Shown here in pieces: positions 17,295-24,243 of a DNA stretch of 64,000 nucleotides (position 1 is its first letter; the number at the start of each line of letters is the position of its first letter). Origin of the DNA: JANQNX01 sp965601665 (GTDB lineage Bacteria; Pseudomonadota; Gammaproteobacteria; Eutrophobiales; Eutrophobiaceae); assembly GCA_965601665.1 (NCBI GenBank), contig OZ271833.1, positions 1,302,001 through 1,366,000 of the forward strand, read 5' to 3'. A program made the translations under genes and the position numbers. Below the pieces are notes generated by a model, which saw only the letters and a list, made by a program, of their open reading frames with translations, did no database searches and was not told where the DNA came from.

Positions 17295-18653
17295 CTAGTT
17301 GGCCGGGATTGTTATTCCTTCTTCACGCATACGTGCCAGCTTATAACGCAACGTGCGGGGTTTTATCCCAAGTTTTTCTGCTGCGGTCTTGCGGCTCCCC
17401 ATGCTCTCTTTTAATGCCTGTAAAATCATGTCGTGCTCACGTTCCTTCAGGTCATCACCCAGTCGACCTTCAGCTAATGATTCATTTTCCTCAATTGAAT
17501 GTTTTGGTTGCACCAAAGGTGTTGCCTGTTGTTGTTCGAAATGGATTTCATTAGCCGTAACCAGATCTTCATTTTGCAGGATCAACGCGCGCTGCATGAC
17601 ATTATCGAGTTCGCGTACATTTCCGGGCCAGTTGTAACTTAACAGGGCGTCTTGCGCGTCGTCAGCCAACGCCGGCGTCGCTATATTGTTGTCACTTGCC
17701 GACCTTGCAAGCAGGTAGCGTGCAACAGGCAACACATCCTTTTTGCGTTCACGCAATGCGGGCATCTCAATCGGAAAAACGTTCAAGCGGTAGAACAGGT
17801 CTTCACGAAACTTGCCTGCGTCCACTTCAGCACGCATGTTTCGGTTCGACGTAGCAATTACACGAACGTTAAGCTCAATCTGGTTCTGGTCGCCAAGCCT
17901 TTCCACGACCTTTTCCTGTAAAACACGCAACAGCTTTGCCTGTAATGGCAGGCTCATTTCAGAAATTTCATCCAGTAACAGCGTACCATCCTGGGCCTGT
18001 TCAAACTTTCCGGGACTGGATTTATAGGCACCGGTAAACGCACCTTTTTGATAACCAAACAACATGGCTTCCAGCATATTTTCAGGAATTGCAGCGCAAT
18101 TAATTGCCACAAATGGATGTTTATTTCTATTGGACTGTTGATGAATATACTGGGCCAATACTTCCTTACCGGTTCCACTTTCTCCGGTGATCATCAGTGT
18201 TGCATCACTGTCAGCGACGCGTTTAGCCAGATCCATAACAGCCAGTGTTTTTTGATCTTCTGCAACAAAGCCCTTGTCTGTTTCTGTCAGTACAGTGGGG
18301 AGAAACTGGCTTACCCTGCTTATCAACACCTCGGGTTCAAAGGGTTTAACCAGATAATCAACTGCTCCCAACTGCATTGCATCAACCGCCTGCTGTATTG
18401 TTCCATGAGCGGTCATCAACAAGACAGGAAGGTCCGGTTGTAAAGATCTGACTCGTTTTAGTAACTTAATACCGTCCATGCGTGCCATTTGCACATCGCT
18501 GACGATCATGTCTATTCTGGAAGATTGCAAAATGCCCAGTGCTTCCTCTCCGTTATCGGCACTGCGTGCCTGGTAACCGGCAAGCGATATCGTTTCCGTC
18601 AAGGCTTCCTGTAAATCTTTATCGTCTTCCACAATTAAAACGGCATAGCCCAT
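17295..18653 (-). CDS. fleR: FleR/FlrC, sigma-54 response regulator for mid-stage flagellar genes
   Basis: Two-component activator that turns on class III hook/basal-body genes. Receiver domain about 1-120 with phospho-acceptor D53 (IVSDVQM) and K103. AAA+ domain with Walker A GESGTGKE at 157-164 and the sigma-54 contact loop GAFTGA at 204-209. C-terminal Fis-type HTH (about 415-445). It has 452 residues. It lies 18 nt after fleS, its predicted kinase. Likely targets here are the sigma-54 motifs before flgB and fliD. Confidence 0.96.
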   Translation of the reverse strand: MGYAVLIVEDDKDLQEALTETISLAGYQARSADNGEEALGILQSSRIDMIVSDVQMARMDGIKLLKRVRSLQPDLPVLLMTAHGTIQQAVDAMQLGAVDYLVKPFEPEVLISRVSQFLPTVLTETDKGFVAEDQKTLAVMDLAKRVADSDATLMITGESGTGKEVLAQYIHQQSNRNKHPFVAINCAAIPENMLEAMLFGYQKGAFTGAYKSSPGKFEQAQDGTLLLDEISEMSLPLQAKLLRVLQEKVVERLGDQNQIELNVRVIATSNRNMRAEVDAGKFREDLFYRLNVFPIEMPALRERKKDVLPVARYLLARSASDNNIATPALADDAQDALLSYNWPGNVRELDNVMQRALILQNEDLVTANEIHFEQQQATPLVQPKHSIEENESLAEGRLGDDLKEREHDMILQALKESMGSRKTAAEKLGIKPRTLRYKLARMREEGITIPAN

Positions 18654-18671
18654 TTATATACTCCTGCTTTA

Positions 18672-19856
18672 TCATTCCGATTTTTTATATATGGGTAAGG
18701 TGATCGTGAAGCTGGTCCCGCCAGCGCTGCTATCCCCAACGCTTATCTTGCCCTTGTGGGCGCGGATGACTGCGTTTACAACGGTCAGGCCAAGTCCGGT
18801 ACCATTTGTACGACTGCTTACAAAAGGCTCAAACAAGCGCGTCTTTATCGACTCCGGAATACCTGGACCATTATCAGAAATCGTCATCACCACACTGGCG
18901 TCGTCATACTGGCTGGCGACTATAACTATTTTTGTATCTGTTTCAGACGCCTCGCAGGCATTATTCACCAGGTTCTGTAACGCACTGATGAATGCATCGC
19001 GACTCAGACTAACAAGCAGCTTTTCACAGAGCCTGTTTTCAACGGTTAAATCAAGGTTGTTTAATGTCTGCTGCCGGGTAAAGTCTTCCAGCACCTCACT
19101 GAGCGACATGGGTTCTGTGTTGAGCTGCCCAGCGCGTGAAAACAACAGCATATCTTCAACCAGCTTTTCCAGGTGCTGTAATGAACCTACCGTCTTGCTG
19201 ATAAATCGCGCTCGACGTTCCGGCTCAAGATTGCCTGAACCCAGATTAGAGACATACAGCAAGGCGGATGATAACGGCGTACGGATTTGATGGGCCATTG
19301 CGGCCGCCATTTCTCCCATCGCCGATACACGTTTTAATCCTGATATTTGTTCCTGTAGCTGTCTTGTTTCAGTGACATCGGTAATTAATAGAATCTGACC
19401 TGGCTCAGCACCAAGTGATTGCGTGGATATGTTGACGCAGCGGCCGTTTATCAGGGTCACATCATGGCCGTCATCCCATTGCGGGCGGAACGAACGACCG
19501 ACGATGTCCCGCCATGTTTCACCGATTAACGCGCTTTCAAATAATTCAATTGCAGCCGGATTGCATTCCTGAATCACACCCTCGCCATCGATCACAATAA
19601 CTGCGCCGGGCAACACCGATAACAGATTTTCCAGACGGTTACTTACCCGTTCACGCTCCTCGTATTCACGTAGTTTTTGAGAACGCGCTTCAGCCAGTTC
19701 ACTAGTTAACTGGTTTATCCTGGATTCCAGGCCAGCATAGGCCTGTGTCAATGTGGATGAGACTTCATTGAACTGCAGAAAAGCCTGTTGCAGTGATTCT
19801 GCACTGCTGAAGGTTTCCTGTTCCTGTAAGTTGGTTTGAGCCATCATCCCCGCCAT
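18672..19856 (-). CDS. fleS: FleS/FlrB, flagellar sensor histidine kinase
   Basis: Cytoplasmic histidine kinase that phosphorylates FleR. A coiled N-terminal region (about 20-70) is followed by a PAS domain (about 73-165), the H-box MAHQIRTPLSS with the phospho-His near residue 189, and an HATPase domain with NNACEA (N box), DNGPGIP and GTGLGLTVV. No membrane helices, as expected for FleS. ATG at 19856 was chosen over TTG at 19862. The leader from the sigma-54 motif at 19889-19903 is only about 20 nt. Confidence 0.95.
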   Translation of the reverse strand: MAGMMAQTNLQEQETFSSAESLQQAFLQFNEVSSTLTQAYAGLESRINQLTSELAEARSQKLREYEERERVSNRLENLLSVLPGAVIVIDGEGVIQECNPAAIELFESALIGETWRDIVGRSFRPQWDDGHDVTLINGRCVNISTQSLGAEPGQILLITDVTETRQLQEQISGLKRVSAMGEMAAAMAHQIRTPLSSALLYVSNLGSGNLEPERRARFISKTVGSLQHLEKLVEDMLLFSRAGQLNTEPMSLSEVLEDFTRQQTLNNLDLTVENRLCEKLLVSLSRDAFISALQNLVNNACEASETDTKIVIVASQYDDASVVMTISDNGPGIPESIKTRLFEPFVSSRTNGTGLGLTVVNAVIRAHKGKISVGDSSAGGTSFTITLPIYKKSE

Positions 19857-19888
19857 AAGCAATCTTTAATAATCCTGATTTGCTTACA

Positions 19889-19903
19889 GCAAAGACTATG
19901 CCA
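19889..19903 (-). promoter_or_regulatory. Sigma-54 promoter of fleS-fleR
   Basis: The minus strand reads TGGCATAGTCTTTGC with the correct GG-N10-GC spacing. Predicted start near 19877, about 20 nt before the fleS ATG. It is nearly the same sequence as the fliL promoter. FleQ-dependent sigma-54 control of fleSR is established in Pseudomonas. Confidence 0.78.
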
Positions 19904-19966
19904 TCAGTTTTTTTCTATTTTTTTCAGTACTTTATCAGGCGGCAGGATAATAACACTATAAACCAA

Positions 19967-19980
19967 GTCAATTTTCCGAC
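19967..19980. promoter_or_regulatory. Imperfect FleQ-box-like site upstream of fleS
   Basis: GTCAATTTTCCGAC has one perfect GTCAA arm and a degenerate second arm (CCGAC for TTGAC). It overlaps the last codons of fleQ, about 64 bp upstream of the fleS -24 element, similar in distance to the better repeat at fliL. The evidence is weak on its own. Confidence 0.35.
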
Positions 19981-21422
19981 ACGGTTTCCTTGCGGTTCAT
20001 TCCCAGTTTACGCATTTTTTCAACCAACGTGGTTCGGCCCATATTGAGCCGCTTGGCGGCATGCGCGACAACGCCGTTGGACTCATCCAGTGCCTGCTTT
20101 ATCAAACTGGCTTCAATCGCATTAACGTGTTCTCGCAAATCGACACCGGTTTTGGGCAAGCGCGGCATGTTAATCACTGAATCAGTATCAAGTTCCGGCT
20201 CTCCTTCAAACTCATCGTTTTCCATCACGTTGGCTGACTGATATTTTTCCGGCAGGTCGTGCACATCAACAGTTCCATTCGGGTAAAGGATCGATAAACG
20301 CTCTATCAAGTTGGCCAGTTCCCGAACGTTTCCAGGCCATTCGTATTCAGACAGAGACGCAATTGCCGCGGCTGTTAATTCAATACCAACATTGCCTTCA
20401 TGCTCCAGTCGTTCTGTCAGGTCTTTAATCAGTACCGGCAGGTCGTCAGTACGTTGACTTAATGAAGGCATTTCTATGGGAAACACGTTCAGGCGATAAA
20501 ACAGATCTTCGCGAAAATTACCGTTGCTGATGGCTTCTTCCAGGTCCACGTGAGTAGCAGCGATAATACGCACGTTGGCAACAATACTCTTGTTACTACC
20601 GACACGCTCAAACGTGCGCTCCTGCAAGACGCGCAATAGTTTGACCTGCATGTTCAGGCTCATGTCTCCAATTTCGTCAAGAAACAATGTGCCACCCTCT
20701 GCCATTTCAAACCGCCCCTGTCTGGCAGTGATTGCGCCGGTAAAGGCGCCTTTTTCATGTCCAAACAGCTCACTCTCAAGTAGCTCGGAAGGAATCGCGC
20801 CGCAGTTAATAGGGACAAAGGGTTTGTTTCGGCGCGACGACTGATAATGGATATTCCGTGCCACGACTTCCTTACCCGAACCTGAATCACCCATGATTAA
20901 TACGTTAGCATCGGTATGCGCCACTTTTTCAACCATGCGCTGCACCTTTTTAATGGCCTTACTATTACCGTTAAGGCTGCGAAACAATTCCATTGCTCGC
21001 GGCGTACCATCCTGATGCCTGTGTTCTCGATATACCTGCACTTGTTGTAATGCGAGTTGCAGGTTGTGATTTCGTAATGGCAACTCTACTGTGGCAATGG
21101 TGCCAATATCCAGTTCCTGGTTAAAGCGTGTTCGCTGTTTCGGATCGCTTAACAGAATAACGGGCAGGTAATTATCAACGGCCTTAATCTCCCTGAAAAT
21201 ATTTAGCAGGTCTTTAGCCGTACCACAGGCCCCCAGTATGACCATATTGATGTTTTCACCTATGTCATATTGGCTTTTCCATTCTGCAGGACTACTGACA
21301 ATAAGCGGTTTATAGTCAAGGAATTCCATAATCGGAACAATATGACTACGTGTCTTTGACTCGCTTTCGATGACGATGACTTGTTTGATACTGCCCCTTT
21401 CCACCTGGATCCCCCAATCCAT
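19968..21422 (-). CDS. fleQ: FleQ/FlrA, master sigma-54 activator of flagellar genes
   Basis: Top-level flagellar regulator. In Pseudomonas it also binds c-di-GMP and controls exopolysaccharide genes. The N-terminal receiver-like domain (about 12-130) lacks the phospho-acceptor Asp: the expected position falls in MVILGACGT. AAA+ domain: Walker A GDSGSGKE 178-185, GAFTGA 225-230, Walker B GGTLFLDE 243-250. C-terminal Fis-type HTH about 447-473. It has 484 residues. Start at ATG 21422, though a GTG six codons downstream is possible. It is monocistronic, between fliT and fleS. Confidence 0.95.
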   Translation of the reverse strand: MDWGIQVERGSIKQVIVIESESKTRSHIVPIMEFLDYKPLIVSSPAEWKSQYDIGENINMVILGACGTAKDLLNIFREIKAVDNYLPVILLSDPKQRTRFNQELDIGTIATVELPLRNHNLQLALQQVQVYREHRHQDGTPRAMELFRSLNGNSKAIKKVQRMVEKVAHTDANVLIMGDSGSGKEVVARNIHYQSSRRNKPFVPINCGAIPSELLESELFGHEKGAFTGAITARQGRFEMAEGGTLFLDEIGDMSLNMQVKLLRVLQERTFERVGSNKSIVANVRIIAATHVDLEEAISNGNFREDLFYRLNVFPIEMPSLSQRTDDLPVLIKDLTERLEHEGNVGIELTAAAIASLSEYEWPGNVRELANLIERLSILYPNGTVDVHDLPEKYQSANVMENDEFEGEPELDTDSVINMPRLPKTGVDLREHVNAIEASLIKQALDESNGVVAHAAKRLNMGRTTLVEKMRKLGMNRKETVSEN

Positions 21423-21434
21423 TGATTAGCCTGT

Positions 21435-21474
21435 TCAGTAAAACAGCAGATCATGGAAATGTCAAAATTTTGTC
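21435..21474 (-). promoter_or_regulatory. Putative fleQ promoter with overlapping FleQ-box-like repeat
   Basis: On the minus strand a TTGACA hexamer (21466-21461) is followed about 17 nt later by a weak -10-like TTTACT, pointing at fleQ. The near-palindrome GACAAAATTTTGAC at 21474-21461 overlaps the -35 and resembles the FleQ consensus (GTCAA-N4-TTGAC with one mismatch). This would allow autorepression. The -10 is poor, so the promoter call is tentative. Confidence 0.4.
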
Positions 21475-21522
21475 GTATTTTGCACAAACAAAGTGCATCA
21501 GACGGGCTGGTGATGGGGTGGG

Positions 21523-21831
21523 TTAGTTCTTCTGATAGGTTTGTTGCATATCGCGACCACGTTTCATCTTCTTTAACTCGTCGGCAACATGTTGACGTTT
21601 ATATTCAAAGCCTTGTAGCAATTGCTGGTGGCGTACCAGGAATTGCTTGATCGATTCAAGATCGGACTCTGCAAGTTCCTGCGCTGGCAAGTCTGACATG
21701 ATCTCCCTAATCGCGAGATTGTAAATCTCAACCTGCTCTCTTAACGTATCAATATCCAGTTCGTTAAGACTGCCAAGCAGACTTTCACGCAAGGATTCTA
21801 TTCTGCTCAGGTTTAGTTTGTTGGCTCTCAT
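21523..21831 (-). CDS. fliT: FliT-like flagellar chaperone candidate
   Basis: Small helical, charged protein of 102 residues starting MRANKLNLSRIESL. It follows fliS by 8 nt, where FliT (chaperone of the FliD cap) is normally encoded. No domain signature is strong enough by eye. The call rests on position after fliD-fliS, size and predicted all-helical composition. A longer reading from 21915 would overlap fliS and has a Cys-rich, unlikely N terminus, so ATG 21831 was chosen. Confidence 0.7.
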   Translation of the reverse strand: MRANKLNLSRIESLRESLLGSLNELDIDTLREQVEIYNLAIREIMSDLPAQELAESDLESIKQFLVRHQQLLQGFEYKRQHVADELKKMKRGRDMQQTYQKN

Positions 21832-21839
21832 TATATACT

Positions 21840-22283
21840 TCAGGCAACATATGACGAGGCATGCTGTGCGTTGTTGGCAACAGTGCTGGCAGGTTGATCC
21901 TGGATGGCATCCCATGCTGTCTTGATCTCAAGTAACAACCCATGCACCTCATCCAGTATTGACGCATCGTTTTTAACATTTGCTTCCAGCAAACGATTAC
22001 TCATGTATTCGTACAGTGCGTCCAGGTTCTCGGCAACTTCGCCCTGTGATAAATCAAGACTGTCACGTAAACCACCAACTATGGATACCGCGGTGCTGAT
22101 TGCCTCGCCTTTTTGCTTGACGTCTTTACGTTCCATGTGGCCCTTGGCCTGCGCTATTCTGCTAAGTGCCCCTTCGAGTAGCATCTGGATCAACCGATGC
22201 GGTGAGGCGTTGACAATACCTGTCTGCGCGCCAACCTGACCATATTGCTTTAATGCCTGAATATTAACTGTATTCGCATTCAT
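21840..22283 (-). CDS. fliS: FliS, flagellin export chaperone
   Basis: Cytosolic chaperone that binds the C-terminal helix of flagellin and prevents premature polymerisation. It has 147 residues. Family motifs: ASPHRLIQMLLEGAL near 25-39, a helix ending GHMERKDVKQKGE and GGLRDSLDLSQGEVAENLDALYEYM split across 70-95. It lies 21 nt after fliD. Confidence 0.95.
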   Translation of the reverse strand: MNANTVNIQALKQYGQVGAQTGIVNASPHRLIQMLLEGALSRIAQAKGHMERKDVKQKGEAISTAVSIVGGLRDSLDLSQGEVAENLDALYEYMSNRLLEANVKNDASILDEVHGLLLEIKTAWDAIQDQPASTVANNAQHASSYVA

Positions 22284-22304
22284 TTGTTCACACCTTTTAT
22301 TTAA

Positions 22305-23735
22305 TTATCTTCTGGATCTTGCTTGATTGATTTGTGAAATCTGTTCGAATTGCTGGGTCAGAAAACTACTTGTAGAATTCAACTGGTTTACAATCTGATC
22401 CAGAGTGGCAAATTGGGCTAACAATCGTGCCTCCAATGTTTCCAGACTAAGCGCAAGTGCTTCAAGGCTATTATCTATATCGTCTATTGATTCATTCAAG
22501 CCCTCGGTTTTAGTCTGCAGTATTCCATCATTTCGAGTGTACTCATTTAGCACCGAGCTCAATTGTGTTGCGATCCCGTTTTCTGCAGCAAAAAGCGTTT
22601 CAACGTCAGATAAATTTGACGTTATCGCATCGTTTAAAACTGTCTGGTCAATTTCCAATGCGCCGGATTCAGTGGTAGTGATTCCGAGTTCTACCAGGTT
22701 CCTGAATTCATTACCTAGCCCTGGAAGGGTGTTTGAAATACCGGTGCGGACCGCATTTGTAAGCGTTCTGACTGTCGCATCACCCAGTAATACACCGGCA
22801 ACGCCGGTTTCTGCATTAAAGTCTGTAAAAGCGTTTACCTGTCCAATATACGTGTTGTAGCTGGAAACGAAGGATTCAATTGCGTTTCTGACTGTACCGG
22901 TATCTGCACTGGTAGTCAGTTTATTAATTACACCGGTCTCGGCCTTGTTTAGATTAATTGAGATGCCCTGGATTGCATCAGTAACAACATTGGTTGTACT
23001 GAGAACTCGTTGGTTATCGATATATAATTCTGCATCCAGTGCCTCGTTTATTTCGGTCATCTGTTCCGGCGAGGTTCCATCCAGAGTGTCATAATAGAAA
23101 ACGGACAAGCCGCTGGCATCCGTATTATTACCATCATCGTCGGCAACAGTAACCGTCATGGCATTCGCAGCACCGGTTTCATTTGCCGTTAATACAAGTT
23201 TGGTTACGGTATTACCACCACCATCATCCACATTTAGTAAACTGGCAGTAACTCCGGTATTGTCTTCCGCGTCATTAATCGCATCTCTTATATCGGTTAG
23301 TGTCTGGTTATCGCTACCTATGATGACATTGAATGAATCTGCACCTACCGTGATTGTTAGCGTACCAGACCCAACATCAGTATCGGCATCTGTCGCAGCC
23401 GGTGAAAGGAGTTTTTGTTGTTCGGCAAGCTGTCTAATCTCAATATCATATTCACTGGCTGCGGACTGAACCTCGGTAGCCGATGCAGTGAAGAATTCCG
23501 GGTCCTGAGATGAAACTGCATAGGTGTTATAGGTAGATGAACTTGCAAGCGCAGCAGAAGCACTCCTTAATAAATCTACAGCACTGCTCAAGCTTCCGAA
23601 TGCAGATACCTCGCTGCTAATGTCGGATCGTTGAGTTGCAAGCAAACGCGTTTTTGCATCACCCTCGGCTGCCACCAACCCATCAACAATTGAATTTATA
23701 TCCAGGCCGGAACCTATCCCGGGTACTGAAATCAT
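22305..23735 (-). CDS. fliD: FliD, filament cap protein (HAP2)
   Basis: Caps the growing filament and folds incoming flagellin. It has 476 residues. N-terminal coiled region with SVPGIGSGLDINSIV, a variable middle containing a flagellin-IN-like stretch (GTLTITVGADSFNVIIGSDN, about 123-142), and a C-terminal coiled coil (about 400-476) ending in QFEQISQINQARSRR. It is preceded by a sigma-54 motif at 23775-23789, separate from the flagellin promoter. Confidence 0.95.
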   Translation of the reverse strand: MISVPGIGSGLDINSIVDGLVAAEGDAKTRLLATQRSDISSEVSAFGSLSSAVDLLRSASAALASSSTYNTYAVSSQDPEFFTASATEVQSAASEYDIEIRQLAEQQKLLSPAATDADTDVGSGTLTITVGADSFNVIIGSDNQTLTDIRDAINDAEDNTGVTASLLNVDDGGGNTVTKLVLTANETGAANAMTVTVADDDGNNTDASGLSVFYYDTLDGTSPEQMTEINEALDAELYIDNQRVLSTTNVVTDAIQGISINLNKAETGVINKLTTSADTGTVRNAIESFVSSYNTYIGQVNAFTDFNAETGVAGVLLGDATVRTLTNAVRTGISNTLPGLGNEFRNLVELGITTTESGALEIDQTVLNDAITSNLSDVETLFAAENGIATQLSSVLNEYTRNDGILQTKTEGLNESIDDIDNSLEALALSLETLEARLLAQFATLDQIVNQLNSTSSFLTQQFEQISQINQARSRR

Positions 23736-23774
23736 GATGCTACCTCAAGGTTTAACATAGTGAATCGGTCTAAT

Positions 23775-23789
23775 GCAGATTTCGCACCA
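23775..23789 (-). promoter_or_regulatory. Probable sigma-54 promoter of fliD-fliS-fliT
   Basis: The minus strand reads TGGTGCGAAATCTGC, preceded by T and followed by A. GG and GC have the correct 10-nt gap, but GGCA is replaced by GGTG and TTGC by CTGC. Predicted start near 23763, about 28 nt before fliD, directly after the flaG stop. Confidence 0.55.
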
Positions 23790-23790
23790 A

Positions 23791-24168
23791 CTATGCTTTC
23801 GCCCTAAGTAAATTTCCGACACTGCCATTGAACTCACGCGAGGCATGCAAAAACTCCTCGGAAGGAATTGTGCGGACCAGTCGCTGGCTCTCGCTTTCAA
23901 CAACTTTTATGACGGTTTCACCGCTATCTTCGTCGACGCTAAAGTGTAAATCTCTATGCAAACTCTGGGCATATGTTGCCATTTCCCTGGTTGCAGTATC
24001 CAGTGAGTCTTCTGATGGTAGGCTACTTTCCCTAGCAGGCGGCAATTCTATTCCGGAGACGGAACTGGCTTGCCGCGTTACTGCCTTGTTAGGCGCTATC
24101 ACCACTCCTTGTGAATTGCCTGCATTAGTGGCAGCAACCCTGGCTTGCGTGGTGATTTCGGTAGGCAT
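23791..24168 (-). CDS. flaG: FlaG family protein
   Basis: Small flagellar protein found next to fliD in polar flagellates, affecting filament length. It has 125 residues with a Thr/Ser/Ala-rich N terminus (about 1-60). The conserved FlaG domain (about 65-120) contains LHFSVDEDSGETVIKVVES followed by VRTIPSEEFL. Strong ribosome binding site AGGAGG 8 nt before ATG. It lies 75 nt after the flagellin stop, past a hairpin terminator, so it is either expressed by read-through or has an unseen promoter. Confidence 0.92.
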   Translation of the reverse strand: MPTEITTQARVAATNAGNSQGVVIAPNKAVTRQASSVSGIELPPARESSLPSEDSLDTATREMATYAQSLHRDLHFSVDEDSGETVIKVVESESQRLVRTIPSEEFLHASREFNGSVGNLLRAKA

Positions 24169-24197
24169 AACGTTAACCTCCTAAATTGTTTAAAGTT

Positions 24198-24221
24198 GCG
24201 GTCGGGATATCTCCCGACCGC
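24198..24221 (-). terminator. Hairpin terminator after flagellin
   Basis: Perfect 10-bp stem (GCGGTCGGGA with its complement) around a 4-nt loop, 23 nt past the flagellin stop. The minus-strand sequence after the stem (AACTTTAAACAATTT) is only moderately T-rich, so termination may be partial, letting some transcription reach flaG. Confidence 0.7.
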
Positions 24222-24243
24222 GTTCTTGCTTTACTTCAGTCAA

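Noticed and set aside
17344..17400. Sigma-54 promoter for fliE inside the end of fleR
   Set aside because: The only element with correct spacing (GCGGGGTTTTATCCC) lacks the conserved GGCA and TTGC bases, so fliE is assumed to be read from the fleS promoter.
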